Source of the DNA: Chloropicon primus
Lineage: Eukaryota > Chlorophyta > Chloropicophyceae > Chloropicales > Chloropicaceae
Assembly (NCBI GenBank): GCA_023205875.1
Contig: CP060754.1
Coordinates: 1,674,001-1,738,000 of the forward strand
Direction: 5' to 3'
DNA: 64,000 nucleotides
Shown here: one piece after another, positions 37,427-47,934 of the stretch
Numbering within the stretch: the stretch's first letter is position 1
Layout: the number at the start of each line of letters is the position of its first letter
The notes under the pieces: generated by a model
Database searches by the model: none
What the model was told of the DNA's origin: nothing
What the model saw: the letters and a program-made list of their open reading frames with translations, nothing else
Translations under genes and position numbers: made by a program

Positions 37427-38109
37427 GGTATCCGCGCCGCTATCTCCTTGCGTAGATAAGCTGAAGAAGAAGTGTCGTATTCTTTGTCAGAAAAGTTCCA
37501 AGATAAACGATGAAAAGTGGTGCTCAAAGTACATAGTCCAACACTGACTCAATGCAAGACCAAAGTCTCGTGGCTTGGAAGCGCCTTCTCACCTCGAGGA
37601 AGACCTTTACCCGCTGAGCGCTTCCTCTACGTCAGCAAAGATCACGCCTTGGTGTCCTCGTCTCGTCAAGACGCCAAGGCCCCTTTGTTGGAAAAGAAGC
37701 GAACCCTGTCGTGTTCCAGACAGAACCTCCTTCTTCCCCTCTCTTCCCCTCTTGTGCGCTTGTCTCGCCAAAGACAAACCCACAATAAGCGAAGTCCAAA
37801 GCAAGCGCCCCGCCGCTCCTCCTCTGCGCGCTTGGCTTGGCTTTGGGGAAAAAAAAGAGCGCGCGTCTCTTCCCCTGGCAAGACGAAGAAAGACAAAGGA
37901 ATAAAAAAAAGGTCGCAAAGCCCTGATCCCTCCTTGGGGACGGGGTTCCTTCCTTGGGGACGGGGTTCCTTCCTTGGGTTCCCCAACTCCCAAGGACCTT
38001 TGCCCTAACAAAAGGCCAAGACGAACCACAAGACAGGAGACAAAGAAGATTGCCCTAACCTAACCTAACCTAACCTAGAAAGAAAGAAAGAAAGATACTC
38101 TCTCTTGCA
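37427..38109. promoter_or_regulatory. Divergent spacer upstream of the giant gene
   Basis: The 683 bp hold no recognisable gene. Notable are a twice-repeated CCTTGGGGACGGGGTTCCTT block at about 37935-37975, a (CCTAA)n run at about 38054-38077 and a (GAAA)n run at 38078-38095. Promoters for the giant gene and its rightward neighbour should lie here. Confidence 0.4.
38054..38077. repeat. Short (CCTAA)n microsatellite
   Basis: Nearly five units of CCTAA stand next to a GAAA run. It resembles insect-type telomere sequence but is far too short, and lies amid genes, so I read it as a simple repeat. Confidence 0.7.
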
Positions 38110-39678
38110 ATGCCAGCACGTGGCCTTGCTCCACGATCCAGGCTGTGGATGGAAAACTTCACTCCATTGCTCTCCAACGCTCTCCGCCTAGGCTTCGCTC
38201 TCACTCACTCTCAATCGAGACTGACGATGGCGACGGCACGGTGCTGCTGGGCGAGGGAGCGCACGAGTCACAATGTGGCGAACACCTCCACTTCCGACGA
38301 AGGGTGCCGGACTCGGGGGTTCGGACGAAAGGGAACGAAGGATCGGACCAGGAGGAGCCAGAGAGGAGGAGGAGGGTGCTCCCTCGGAGTGGTGAGGAGT
38401 GGTGGTGGTGGTGGTGGTGGGTGGGGGAGGCCTCCTTCGGGGGCGTGCGCCCTGGGAGGGGAGGGGGCGGAGGCTGGAGGTGACGGCGGTCCGGGGTTCC
38501 GGCTGTGGCTGAAGCGCATCGGGATCGCGGGTGCCATCTTTGCCTGGGTGCCAGCCTCGATGAGGGCGGAGGGCAACAGCATTGGGGTCTTGGGCGACGG
38601 GGAGGGCGAGGAGGGGGACCTGGGGACGGACGACATGTTCAGAATGAAGAGACTTCTGAGGAACACGCTGAGGGACGTCGTGAGGCTGCACGAGAGGCTG
38701 GATGATCTGAAGGAGAAGGAGGGAAGCAGCAGCTTTAGCCCTGCTGGGGGGCCGGATGGCATCGGAGGGGGTTCCCAGGTCCGGGCGTCGGTGAGAGGAA
38801 GCTTCATCATCGACGAGGACGGGGGGGAGGGGCTGGACGGCCCAGAGAGGGAGAATCGTCTTCGCCAAGTCGGCATTGGGAACGAGAGCGCGCTCGCGGT
38901 GACGGTGACCTCGACCCCGCAGCCCGGGAACACCTTGAGGGTGGAGCTCGCGACGGAGAACCCGGCCCAAGGGTCCAAGCTCGAGCTGCGGAAGGTTCAC
39001 CTGGAGTCTTCGATAAGCAAGTCGGCAGTCGTGAAGTGCTCGCCTCTCGGAGGAAGCGCGAGCGACTTGCTCATGGTCTTGCACCCCTTGCTCGGTTCCG
39101 GTCTGTCGAGCGTGACCCGAAGTGGGAGCACCTTCCTGAACAGCTGCAGGGGGATCCTGTTGTCCGGATCTTGGACCTCCAACAGCCTAGGGGCCTCCGT
39201 CCTCCACTCTTTTCATTCTTTCACCGAGTCGAAAGCGGTGGCGAACCGGCCCACTCACACCATTGGCCAAGTCCTCGTGAAAGTGCTTGACAACCTCGTG
39301 GTTTGCGCTTCCACAAAACTGAGTTCAACGTATCAGCGGTTAGACGTAGAGATGGGAAGCGCACAGAAAAGCTTGGGCTACACGCACGAGGTGTCCCACT
39401 CCCTGACGGCGGCGGCTACGCTGAGTTCGAGCGTTCTGCTGTCGGGCTGGGCCACCATGTCGCACCAGAAGACCCTGGACGAGTGGTGGGTCGGCGCGAC
39501 CAACCTCGCGGGCCAACGCAACGGCTGGGGGGTCAGCATCTCCTCCCCCCGGCAGTCCGGGGCTGTGCAAGTGGAGGCCTTCGTGAAGCACGCGCTTGGA
39601 GGGGTTGAGCTCTCGCCCGGGTTGGTGTACCTGCCGGCAAGCAACAGGAAAATACTGATGCTAAACGCGCAGGTATAG
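38110..39678 (+). CDS. Unidentified protein, probably plastid-targeted, with beta-rich C-terminus
   Basis: I do not recognise this 522-residue product. The first 110 residues are rich in Arg, Ser and Gly with few acids, which suits a transit peptide; ATGs at 38110, 38149 and 38227 are all possible. A hydrophobic stretch (LKRIGIAGAIFAWVPASM) lies near residue 140. A charged helix (MFRMKRLLRNTLRDVVRLHERLDDLKEK) follows. From about 255 on, alternating polar/apolar segments (for example NTLRVELATE, KLELRKVHLES, GAVQVEAFV) suggest a beta-barrel or beta-sandwich, which would fit an envelope or lipid-binding protein. That is inference. The gene is divergent from the giant gene and ends 57 bp from TRM7. 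Confidence 0.7.
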   Translation: MPARGLAPRSRLWMENFTPLLSNALRLGFALTHSQSRLTMATARCCWARERTSHNVANTSTSDEGCRTRGFGRKGTKDRTRRSQRGGGGCSLGVVRSGGGGGGGWGRPPSGACALGGEGAEAGGDGGPGFRLWLKRIGIAGAIFAWVPASMRAEGNSIGVLGDGEGEEGDLGTDDMFRMKRLLRNTLRDVVRLHERLDDLKEKEGSSSFSPAGGPDGIGGGSQVRASVRGSFIIDEDGGEGLDGPERENRLRQVGIGNESALAVTVTSTPQPGNTLRVELATENPAQGSKLELRKVHLESSISKSAVVKCSPLGGSASDLLMVLHPLLGSGLSSVTRSGSTFLNSCRGILLSGSWTSNSLGASVLHSFHSFTESKAVANRPTHTIGQVLVKVLDNLVVCASTKLSSTYQRLDVEMGSAQKSLGYTHEVSHSLTAAATLSSSVLLSGWATMSHQKTLDEWWVGATNLAGQRNGWGVSISSPRQSGAVQVEAFVKHALGGVELSPGLVYLPASNRKILMLNAQV

Positions 39679-39735
39679 GTTGAAATACACAAACAATAAT
39701 AATGCAATACAATTAGCGCGCGCGAGTCAGCCAAG

Positions 39736-40683
39736 TCAGTCCCTCCCCCGCTTAATTAGCTCCAGAGCTCTCTTGTAAGGCGGCGCAATGGGCGGCTGCA
39801 CCGGGGCGAGGGAGGCCTCGCTCTGCCCGCCGAGCACGACCGCGTCGGGGTCCCACCCTTGCAGATCCCCGCACGCCACGAACGGGACAATGACCTTGGG
39901 CTTGGTGGCGTCCGACCAGGAGTCCAAGTCCTTGGACGTGATCTCGCCCTCCAACACCCTTCTCAGCATCTCTGGCTCAAACCCAGCGGGGGGGGAGTAC
40001 TTCTGGCACACAACGAAGGCCTCGATCGAGGCGTTCCTGCTCGATCTGGGCTTGGACACGGTGACCAGGGGGAAGAACATCTTGAGCTGACTGTAAAGCA
40101 GCTGGACGTTCTTGCCCCTGAACACCTTTGCAATAAAAGTGCCACCCTCTTTGAGAACGTGAGTCACAATCGTCAGCGCGGCGAGTATGAGTTGGGACTG
40201 CACGAACTCGTCCAGGTCGTGGAGCCCAGTGACGTCTGGCGCACCATCGCTCACTACGAGATCGGCCTTCTCCCCCTCGAAGTGCCGAATGACCTCGGTG
40301 GCCGTCTCGGTCGAGGTTATGTCCCCCTGGATCTGCACCACTCCCTCCACGGGCGCCATGGGCTGCAAGTCCACCGCCACGATCACCGGCTCCTTCTCCT
40401 CGTCCCCTACCGGGCCCTTGGCTTCCGACCCTGCCCCCCTCACCTTGCATCCGTCCCCAACACCTCCCCCATCCCTCTTGTTGTGCGCGAGGAAGAGTCT
40501 CCTGCTGAGGACCTGCGACCAGGACCCCGGCGCCGCACACAGGTCCACCGCCCGCTTCACTCCCTTGAATATGTCAAAGTCCTCGTCGATCTGGAGCAAC
40601 TTGAATGCGGACCGAGCCCTCCATCCCTCCTCCTTCGCCTTCCTGTAATAGATGTCCCTCTTGTCCTTCGACTTCCGTCCCAT
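39736..40683 (-). CDS. FTSJ1: tRNA 2'-O-methyltransferase TRM7/FTSJ1 (RrmJ family)
   Basis: The 315-residue enzyme starts [20 protein letters not shown], as TRM7 does. The SAM-binding motif is [14 protein letters not shown]. The catalytic tetrad can be placed in RSAFKLL (Lys), SDGAPDVTG (Asp), TFIAKVF (Lys) and IEAFVVC (Glu). TRM7 methylates the ribose of anticodon-loop residues 32 and 34 of several tRNAs. A roughly 30-residue insert between the first motifs ([20 protein letters not shown]) is longer than in yeast. The ATG at 40683 opens the conserved region; the frame runs upstream over a poly-Ser stretch that I take as 5' UTR. Confidence 0.92.
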   Translation of the reverse strand: MGRKSKDKRDIYYRKAKEEGWRARSAFKLLQIDEDFDIFKGVKRAVDLCAAPGSWSQVLSRRLFLAHNKRDGGGVGDGCKVRGAGSEAKGPVGDEEKEPVIVAVDLQPMAPVEGVVQIQGDITSTETATEVIRHFEGEKADLVVSDGAPDVTGLHDLDEFVQSQLILAALTIVTHVLKEGGTFIAKVFRGKNVQLLYSQLKMFFPLVTVSKPRSSRNASIEAFVVCQKYSPPAGFEPEMLRRVLEGEITSKDLDSWSDATKPKVIVPFVACGDLQGWDPDAVVLGGQSEASLAPVQPPIAPPYKRALELIKRGRD

Positions 40684-40963
40684 CCTCTCACTCTTTCCCT
40701 CAACCCGCGCGCCTTGCCTTCTCCTCTGCTGTCGATCGATCCACAAAAGAGGAGGACACGAGGCAGAGAACGAGGACGAAGACGAGGAGGAGGGAGGCAC
40801 TCAAAGGGACAAGCGTTGCGTCGACTCAGAGGAGTCTCGCTCTCGCTCTCGGTCGAACACGAACGACGACGACGGGGAAGGTGGGAGGACGCGGAAAGAG
40901 ACAGACCTACCTCCTGACCTGATGAGAGAGAGAGGGAGAGGGAGAGAGAGAGGGAGAGGTGGG
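40684..40963. promoter_or_regulatory. Divergent spacer, TRM7 / signal peptide peptidase
   Basis: The 280 bp between start codons are rich in GACGAC and end in GAGAGAGGGAGAGG repeats (about 40922-40960). Promoter role follows from position only. Confidence 0.35.
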
Positions 40964-42443
40964 ATGGGGAGGACGACGAGGAGGGCAACCTGGACGGGTG
41001 GGGTGGTCATGGCCGTGGCCTTGATGATGGCGCTGGCGTGCCTGGCGAGGGCAGACGATGGGCCTGGTGGGGAAGGGAGTGGTGGAGATGACCACGCGAA
41101 GAGGAAGCCACACTTTGTGTTCGACTCGAGCATCGTGCTCATCTTCACTGTCGCGACGGGGACTCTCGTGCTCGCAGGATTGTCTGCGCGCCTGCAAGCA
41201 AGGTGAGCCCCTCCTACAGCATTTGCTTTTCAATTTGTCGGCTGGGCGGGGAACTCAACTCTCGAGGTCGCGTCCTCTTAGGAGGAGGACGCGAAAATAA
41301 TCCCGCGCCCACGCGCCCTCGTCCAGATGACTTTGCTTTCGCCTGCTTTGCCTGCTGGAAGCCCCGGCGGTTTGCTGACAACCTCCCCTGCTCCCTCTTG
41401 TTTCACTTTCGTGTTTCCCCTTCAGGAAGGAGATGGCCAGGCTGAGGCAGAAGCTGACCAGTGGTCTGGGGGAAGGCGGTGGAGCGCCAGCCGAGGAGGA
41501 GGAGCCCACCCTGGTTTTGAGCGAGAAGATGGCCGTCTTCATCGTCATCCAGGCGACTTGCGGTCTCCTGATCATGTACTTCCTTCTCAGCAACATCTTC
41601 TTCAAGATAATCCTCGTCTTCTATGCCCTGATCTCCACGCAGGCCATCTGGGTCCAGGCCACATTCCTGTTCGAGTACCTGAGCACAAAGCGTAGAATGC
41701 CATGGATGGAGAGGAGCATCAACTTGCCGCTGCTCGGAAGCTGCCAGGTCTACCAGCTCGCCTGCCTCGTTCTCGGGCTCGCGGTGAGCGTGACGTGGGC
41801 CGTCGTGAGGACCCGGGCCAACTGGGCTTGGGTGCTGCAAGACGTGTCTGGGATCTGCATCATTCTCACCATTCTGGCTTTTCTCAAGCTGCCCAACTTG
41901 AAGATAGCGTGCATATTGCTGCCGCTGATCATGATGTACGACGTCTTCTTCGTTTACATCCAGCCCCTTATCTTCCACAACGAGTCGGTCATGAAGAAAG
42001 TGGCGACCGGTGGATCGACGCACGAGATCCTCCCCATGGCCTTGATCCTTCCGAACCTGGGAACGCCTGGGGCCTACTCCATGCTGGGGTACGGGGACAT
42101 CGCTTTGCCTGGCCTGCTCCTGGTGTACGCGGCCAGCTTCGACGAGGTGCACAGGCTGGGGGGGGCCCTGAAGTCCTACTTTTGGATGGAGCTGGCGGGT
42201 TACGTGCTTGGGCTCCTGTGTACTTACGGCGCGCTTGCCCTGGACATCGGGGGGCAGCAAGGTCAACCGGCGCTTTTGTATCTCGTCCCAACGACTCTGG
42301 TCCCGATCCTGGTCGCCAGCCACGTCAGGGGGCACCTTGGGGACATGTTTTACTCCAACTTGGCCTTCTTGGACGACGCCCAGGGCGGCGTCTCGGGTCA
42401 CGGGGGCGGCGCGGAAGACAGGGAGCTCCTCCTGGCAGACTGA
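40964..42443 (+). CDS. SPP: Signal peptide peptidase-like intramembrane aspartyl protease, 2 exons
   Basis: Exons 40964-41202 and 41426-42443 (223-bp intron, GTGAGC...CAG) give 418 residues. A signal-peptide-like start (VVMAVALMMALACLARA) is followed by about nine membrane spans. The catalytic pair is clear: MMYDVFFVY in one span and LGYGDIALPGLL in the next, with the QPALLYLVP motif after it. The family cuts leftover signal peptides and other type II segments inside the ER membrane. There is no PA domain, so it is closer to SPP/SPPL3 than to SPPL2. The C-terminus lacks a KKxx-type signal (ends LLLAD). Confidence 0.9.
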
Positions 42444-42530
42444 TGCAAGAAGAGCGAGAAGAGAAACAAATTGTAAAACTGTAAAAATACACTACAAAAC
42501 GATTCTAATTCTTATCCTTTCACTGGGTTA

Positions 42531-43562
42531 TCACCGCGTCGTCTCCTCAAAGTTGTGCTTGAGCTTCAGGACGTTGCCGACTCTCCTCACCTCCTTCACG
42601 GCGAGCTCCAGCCTCTCCCCCAAGTCGGTGGTCGTCATGGCTCGGGCCCGAGTTTCCGGGGAGGACTCCAGGAGGCCCGCGAAGGAGGCCCTCGTGCACC
42701 TCTGGAGGACTCTGTCCTCGCCCTCCCCGAGAATCCACTGCCTGGCCTTCGTCCAGCGCTCGAGCCGGCCCTCGGTGCAGTAGCGCAGCGTTCCGTCCAG
42801 CGCCTCCATGAGGGAGGCGAGCGCGTCCTTGCAGTCCTCCAGGGCGTTCTCCGTGGCAGGACTCCCCCCTTCCTCGCCGGCCTGCTGCTTCTCCAGGGAC
42901 CGGAGCATGACAAAGTAGGCCCAGCGGTCGGGGAGCGGCAGGCTCTTCGCAAGCGTCAGCCTCGCCTGCCCGTCCTCCGGCCTGTCGTCCGTCACCAGCC
43001 CCCGCGTGCTGGCCACGACGACCCTCTCGACCGCCTGGAGCTCCAGCAGGACCAGCCGGGACTTGTCCCTCCTCTTCGCCTTGCGGACTCTCGCGTAGAC
43101 GGACTTGGAGCCCCTCGCTATGTCGGACATGTGGCCCTCGTGGGTGACCACGATGCCGCGAACGCCATCGACTCCGCCGCCGAGGGCCTCGACGGCCTCC
43201 TCCCACTGCTTCACGCACACGTTGACCTGGAACATCTCCCCCGGCAGGATCACCTGGGGCGGCATCGCCTCCTTCCCCTTCCCGCGCAGCACCACGCACG
43301 CCGTCTCCCTCTCGCCCTCTCCCCCTCGGTGCTCCGGCACCCGCTCCCGGTACACTCCCGACAGCTCGTCCCTCTGCGGGCAGACTTTGGCGATAAAGTC
43401 CTCCGCGGACTCGGACCTCGACGACGGCGACGACGACGACGAGAAGGCCCTCGACCTCGTCGACGACGAGAAAGAGCCTCGACCTCGACCTCGACCGTTC
43501 TGAGGCCTGGCCCGCAGCAGCCCCCTTTCGACCCCCGGTCTCGCCCTCCAAATGACCCCCAT
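42531..43562 (-). CDS. LON-substrate-binding-domain-like protein, probably organellar
   Basis: The 343-residue product has a Ser/Arg-rich, acid-poor first 50 residues (transit-like). The middle resembles the LON N-terminal domain: QVILPGEMFQVNV, a RGIVVTHEG strand, then RLVLLELQAVERVVV. The C-terminal helices read RASFAGLLESSPETRARAMTTTDLGERLELAV, close to the SFxxxxLLxxxxxxRQxLLExxxxxxRL pattern of that domain. No ATPase or protease part is present. Stand-alone LON-domain proteins exist in plastids and in CRBN-like ligase adaptors; which applies is not clear. Call made from remembered pattern, so moderate. Confidence 0.55.
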   Translation of the reverse strand: MGVIWRARPGVERGLLRARPQNGRGRGRGSFSSSTRSRAFSSSSSPSSRSESAEDFIAKVCPQRDELSGVYRERVPEHRGGEGERETACVVLRGKGKEAMPPQVILPGEMFQVNVCVKQWEEAVEALGGGVDGVRGIVVTHEGHMSDIARGSKSVYARVRKAKRRDKSRLVLLELQAVERVVVASTRGLVTDDRPEDGQARLTLAKSLPLPDRWAYFVMLRSLEKQQAGEEGGSPATENALEDCKDALASLMEALDGTLRYCTEGRLERWTKARQWILGEGEDRVLQRCTRASFAGLLESSPETRARAMTTTDLGERLELAVKEVRRVGNVLKLKHNFEETTR

Positions 43563-43959
43563 ACCTCCCGAGCGAATGGTCTATCGAAAGAGCGCGAGAA
43601 TATCTCCAACCTGTGTCTCTCCCCTTGCCCAGTTCTCCCCCCTCGACCCCGTCAGACACCCTTCAACACAAGCCGTTCCTCCCGTCCAGTCGCCACCTTG
43701 GGCGCCCCTCGTCCTCGTCAGAAGGATTTCGATTTTTGAGGATGTGATTGATTGAGGTGTAAAGTTTACATCTATTTTAGGCGGCGGCTCGGCTTTTTTG
43801 GCGGCGGGGGGATTAACAAGGGATTTGTACACGAGGAGGAAAAGAGGGGAAAAGAGCGGAGAGCGGAGGGGTTCACTGGAGTTGGCGAGCGCGTCGACCG
43901 TCGCGAGAGAGAAGAGAACGAGGCGAGAGAAGCGAGAGGGAGGAGAGAACAAGGCGAAG
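43563..43959. promoter_or_regulatory. Divergent spacer, LON-like / uL3
   Basis: The 397 bp are gene-free. The right third is strongly purine-rich (GAGAGAAGAG and GGAGGAAAAG) up to the uL3 ATG, likely its 5' UTR. The sequence around 43740-43760 is AT-richer than its surroundings. Confidence 0.4.
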
Positions 43960-45123
43960 ATGTCTCACTGTAAGTTCGAGCACCCAAGGCACGGTTCCCT
44001 TGGCTTCTTGCCCAAGAAGCGTTGCCGCAGAGGAAAGGGAAAGGTGAAGTCCTTCCCGAAGGACGACAAGACCAAGAAGCCCCACTTCACGGCGTTCATG
44101 GCGTACAAGGCGGGTATGACGCACATCACTCGTGACGTCGTGAAGCCGGGTTCCAAAATCCATAACAAGGAGGCTTGCGAGGCTGTGACCATCTTGGACT
44201 GCCCACCTATGGTCGTCGTCGGAGTCGTCGGATACGTCAAGACCTTCAATGGCATCCAGACCTTGAAGACGGTGTTCGCGGAGCACTTGAGCGAGGAGGT
44301 CAAGAGAAAGTTCTACAAGAACTTCTACAAGTCGAAGAAGAAGGCCTTCACCAAGTATGCCAAGAAATACGCCGACGGAAAGAAGGAGATCGAGGCCGAC
44401 TTGAACGAGATGAAGAAGAAGTGCTGCGTCATTCGCGTGCTCGCCCACACCCAGATTCGCAAGATCCCAATGGGACAGAAGAAGGCACACATGATGGAGA
44501 TCCAGATCAACGGAGGAAGCACCGCCGAGAAGGTCGACTTCGCCGTCTCCTTCTTCGAGAAGACCGTCCCTGTGGACGCCGTCTTCAGCAAGGACGAGAT
44601 GATCGACACCGTTGGAGTGACCAAGGGTAGAGGTACCGAGGGTGTTGTCACCAGATGGGGAGTGACTAGGTTGCCAAGAAAGACGCACAGAGGTCTCAGG
44701 AAGGTCGCTTGCATCGGAGCCTGGCACCCTGCCAGAGTCGGATTCAGTGTGCCTAGGTCGGGTCAGCACGGTTTCCACCATAGGACCGAGATCAACAAGA
44801 AGATCTACAAGTTGGGCAAGGTCGGAGAGGACACCTTCAAGTGCACCACCGCCTTCGACCCCTCCGACAAGGACATCAACCCTCTCGGAGGATTCCCAAA
44901 CTACGGTGTCGTCAAGAACGACTACCTCATGCTCAAGGGAGCTATCGTGGGTACCAAGAAGAGGTGCGTCACCCTCAGAAGGAGCTTGCTCAACCAGACC
45001 TCCAGAAACGCTTTGGAGAAGGTCGAGCTCAAGTTCATCGATACCGCCTCCAAGTTCGGACACGGAAGGTTCCAGACCGCCGAGGAGAAGCTCAAGGTCA
45101 TGGGAAGGCCAGCCAAAAACTAA
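43960..45123 (+). CDS. RPL3: 60S ribosomal protein uL3 (RPL3)
   Basis: The 387-residue protein equals yeast L3 in length and matches it throughout: [39 protein letters not shown], the W-finger and basic loop in [27 protein letters not shown], and [17 protein letters not shown]. uL3 lines the peptidyl transferase centre. Codon use is strongly biased (AAG, GTC, AAC), more so than in neighbours, as expected for a highly expressed gene. The frame extends upstream but the conserved start fixes the ATG at 43960. Confidence 0.97.
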   Translation: MSHCKFEHPRHGSLGFLPKKRCRRGKGKVKSFPKDDKTKKPHFTAFMAYKAGMTHITRDVVKPGSKIHNKEACEAVTILDCPPMVVVGVVGYVKTFNGIQTLKTVFAEHLSEEVKRKFYKNFYKSKKKAFTKYAKKYADGKKEIEADLNEMKKKCCVIRVLAHTQIRKIPMGQKKAHMMEIQINGGSTAEKVDFAVSFFEKTVPVDAVFSKDEMIDTVGVTKGRGTEGVVTRWGVTRLPRKTHRGLRKVACIGAWHPARVGFSVPRSGQHGFHHRTEINKKIYKLGKVGEDTFKCTTAFDPSDKDINPLGGFPNYGVVKNDYLMLKGAIVGTKKRCVTLRRSLLNQTSRNALEKVELKFIDTASKFGHGRFQTAEEKLKVMGRPAKN

Positions 45124-45414
45124 AGGGGAGGAGGAGCGGCGCGCGTCGTCCTCTTGCGCTCTCGAGTTTTTTTTTCGGCGAGCCGGAAGGGCACCAGCTA
45201 AAACCTTTTTTCGTTTCAATATATAGTTTAGACATAAATACCACGCAACCAACTGCGTCGTCGGCAAAACGAAAAGATCATAAACAGTAATAGTACAGGT
45301 GGTTTTAGAGCAAAAGCCCCCGGCCGTCCGTCGTGTTGCGGCGGAAAATAATAATACTCAACTCTTTTGAGCGACCTCAGGTCTTTTGGGTGGTGGTCTG
45401 TGCGTCCGGCCTTC

Positions 45415-46386
45415 TCACCCGTTCGCCAGGGCCTCCTTCAACTTCTTCTTCTGCTCGTCGTTCAGGGGCCTCGTCGGGAACCTCACGTTGAACTTTATCC
45501 GCAAGTTTCCTTTGCTTCCTCCCCTCATCGGCATCCCCTCGCCGGCAACCACTTTCTGGTACCCTGGCGTGACAATCTCGCTCATGTCGACCCTCAGGTT
45601 GCGGCCGTCCAGCGTCGGGATCGACAGGGCGAAGCCGCAGAGGGCCTGGGACAGCGCGACGTCCTGAGTGTACACCAAGTCGTTCCCGTCCCTCTTGAAG
45701 TGGGCGTGGGGCTTCTCGTCGATCACGAAGACGACGTCTCCCGCAAGGCCCCCGCTGGGCTGGTCCCCCTTCCCCTCGAAGGTGATCTTGGTCCCCTTCT
45801 TCCAACCGGGCTTGACCTCCACCGTCACCGTCTCTTGCTGCTGCCGGCCGTTGACTGTCCTGGTGATCTTGTAGGACTTGGTGACCCCCTTGTAGAGGTC
45901 CTCGAGGGAGAAGGGAATGTTGTTCATGGCCGGGCTCGGCTTCCTCCTGCTCGTGGACCTCCTCATTCCCGGACCCCCGAACGGGTGCCCGCCTCCGCCG
46001 CCCATCCCCCCCCCAAACATGCTGAAGAGGTCCTCCACCCCCCCGCCACCCCCCATGCCGCCGAATTGGGCTCCGAACACCTCGCTGAACAAGTCCTCCG
46101 GGCTTCGGAAGTTGAAGTTCGCCCCCCCGCCCCTCGCGAAGCCGCCCCCTCCCATCCCGTTCTTCAGGCCATCCTCCCCAAACTTGTCGTAAATCCCCCT
46201 CTTCTCCTTGTCGCTCAGCACGTCGTACGCTTCCGAGATCTTCTTAAACTTCTCCTCGGCCTCCTGCCTGTTGTCCTTGTTCTTATCAGGGTGCCACTTC
46301 ATCGCAAGCTTCCTGTACGCCTTCTTCAGCTCATCCTCCGACGCCGTCCTCGACACACCCAATTCCGCGTAATAGTCCCGCGCCAT
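45415..46386 (-). CDS. Class B DnaJ/HSP40 co-chaperone (DNAJB1/Sis1 type)
   Basis: The 323-residue protein has an N-terminal J domain with the HPD motif (MKWHPDKNK), a Gly/Phe-rich region ([27 protein letters not shown]) and two C-terminal beta domains ([50 protein letters not shown]). The zinc-finger domain of class A is absent. It ends EALANG with no EEVD-like or CaaX tail, so it is probably cytosolic or nuclear. It should deliver clients to Hsp70 and stimulate its ATPase. It shares a 387-bp divergent spacer with the UBX gene. Confidence 0.93.
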   Translation of the reverse strand: MARDYYAELGVSRTASEDELKKAYRKLAMKWHPDKNKDNRQEAEEKFKKISEAYDVLSDKEKRGIYDKFGEDGLKNGMGGGGFARGGGANFNFRSPEDLFSEVFGAQFGGMGGGGGVEDLFSMFGGGMGGGGGHPFGGPGMRRSTSRRKPSPAMNNIPFSLEDLYKGVTKSYKITRTVNGRQQQETVTVEVKPGWKKGTKITFEGKGDQPSGGLAGDVVFVIDEKPHAHFKRDGNDLVYTQDVALSQALCGFALSIPTLDGRNLRVDMSEIVTPGYQKVVAGEGMPMRGGSKGNLRIKFNVRFPTRPLNDEQKKKLKEALANG

Positions 46387-46773
46387 TCTCCCTCTCTCTC
46401 TCCTTCAACACAAACGCAAACCAACCCCGTCCTCGTCCTCGTCCTCGTCGTCTCCCCTCGCCGCTTCTCTCTTCCCGCCTTCTAGAAAAAGAAAGAAAGA
46501 TCAGAGCGATCGAGCGATCGAGCGATCGAGTCGAGCGATCAGAGCGGAGCGGAGCGAGGGAGGTGTGCGTGTGGGGGGGTTCTTTTCGGGGGCGAGGGGG
46601 CGACGAGGGAGGGGACTGGACTGGGCTGCGGGAAGGAGGATCTCGTGGGCTTTCCGTCAAGTGCTCGATCCAAGGAAACGGACGCGTGGGCGAGTGTTTT
46701 TGGAGGAACGCGAAAAGAGGGGAGGACAGGGAATAGTGACAAGACGTGCGTGTGCGTGAGACGAGGTGAGGAG
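46387..46773. promoter_or_regulatory. Divergent spacer, DnaJ / UBXN7-like
   Basis: The 387 bp hold a run of GAGCGATC units at about 46505-46550 and a G-rich tract near 46572. I see no clear heat-shock-element array (nGAAnnTTCn). Promoter role is inferred from the head-to-head genes. Confidence 0.4.
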
Positions 46774-47934
46774 ATGGAGGAGGACAATTGCGCTGTGTTC
46801 ATGTCCGTGACGGGATCGACGGTCGAGCAGGCCAGGCAGTACTTGGAGATGTCCAACCAGGACGTGGACCGGGCCGTGGAGCTTTTCTTCGCCATGGGGA
46901 CGGCCACGACGACGACGACGACCGCGACGGGGGGGGGTTCGGGACCAGCAGCAGGGTCCGGGGGGAGCGGCGAGGGGGACGGCGTGCGGGATCCGATAGA
47001 CATAAAGCAGGACACCCTGTACGGGGACGAGTTTACGCAGTTCGACGAGAGGGCCCACCGGAGGACGGAGAAGAGGCTTCTCGAGGAGCACGAGAGGGCT
47101 GCCGCGGCCTTCACCAAGTTCGAGTCTCCGACGACGACGACGAGCGGCCGGGGCGCGGGGACGAGCGGCAAGAAGGACGGCGGTGCCGGCGCCCTCGAGG
47201 CCCTCTTCGAGCCGCCCACGGACCTCCTGTTCGAGGGAAGCGACCTCGACGCCGCGCGCGCTCAGGCCACGGTCGATCACAAGTGGATCCTCGTCAACAT
47301 CCAGTCCGCCTCGGAGTTCGCGTCCCACTGCCTCAACAGGGACACCTGGTCCGACCCCGTCGTGAAGGAGGCGGTCAAGTCGAGCTTCCTCATGATGCAG
47401 ATGTACGACACGAGCGACGCGGGGAAGAAGTTTCTCATGTGGTACCGCGTGTCCAAGCTGCCCTGCGTCGCGGTCCTCGATCCCCTCACCGGATCGAAAA
47501 TGTACTCCAAGGAGGGCCAGTTCGTGGAGCCCCAGACGCTCTTGGACGACCTCCTGCCCTTCCTGGACTCCTCCCCCATGAAGTTCGAGGGTGGCGGGGG
47601 GAAGAGGGAGGCCACGGAGGCGACGACGACGACGGCGGCGGAGGAGGAGGTCGTGGTGGTGGAGGAGGAGCCCCCCGCGGGCCACTCGGACGCCGTGACC
47701 GTGGTGGTCACCCTGGTGGACGGTTCCAGGGCCAAGCGGAGGTTCCTCAAGGGTAGCACGCTGAACCAGGTCTTCCTGTACTGCAAGTCCCAAGTCCCGG
47801 AGGCGAGGACCGGGAGGACGTTTAGGCTCGTGTCCAGGATTCCGGGCTTGAGGCTGGACGACCCGAGCAAGACTCTCGAGGAGGCCGAGGTCGGCGGCCA
47901 GGTCCTGATGATGGACTGGACGAAGAAGAACTAG
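46774..47934 (+). CDS. UBXN7: UBXN7/PUX7-type protein: UBA, UAS and UBX domains
   Basis: The 386-residue protein has an N-terminal UBA-like domain (VTGSTVEQARQYLEMSNQDVDRAVELFF, residues about 12-42). A UAS thioredoxin-like domain follows (HKWILVNIQSASEFASHCLNRDTWSD, then YRVSKLPCVAVLDPLTG). A UBX fold closes it (VTVVVTLVDGSRAKRRF ... VLMMDWTKKN). Such adaptors bring ubiquitylated clients to p97/Cdc48. The p97-contact loop, FPR in most UBX domains, reads IPG here, so p97 binding may be altered. The middle has simple Thr and Gly runs. The conserved UBA fixes the ATG at 46774. Confidence 0.87.
   Translation: MEEDNCAVFMSVTGSTVEQARQYLEMSNQDVDRAVELFFAMGTATTTTTTATGGGSGPAAGSGGSGEGDGVRDPIDIKQDTLYGDEFTQFDERAHRRTEKRLLEEHERAAAAFTKFESPTTTTSGRGAGTSGKKDGGAGALEALFEPPTDLLFEGSDLDAARAQATVDHKWILVNIQSASEFASHCLNRDTWSDPVVKEAVKSSFLMMQMYDTSDAGKKFLMWYRVSKLPCVAVLDPLTGSKMYSKEGQFVEPQTLLDDLLPFLDSSPMKFEGGGGKREATEATTTTAAEEEVVVVEEEPPAGHSDAVTVVVTLVDGSRAKRRFLKGSTLNQVFLYCKSQVPEARTGRTFRLVSRIPGLRLDDPSKTLEEAEVGGQVLMMDWTKKN

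Noticed and set aside
38054-38077. Telomere-like (CCTAA)n
   Set aside because: Only about five units, not the plant-type CCCTAAA, and flanked by genes on both sides; a simple repeat is the better reading.
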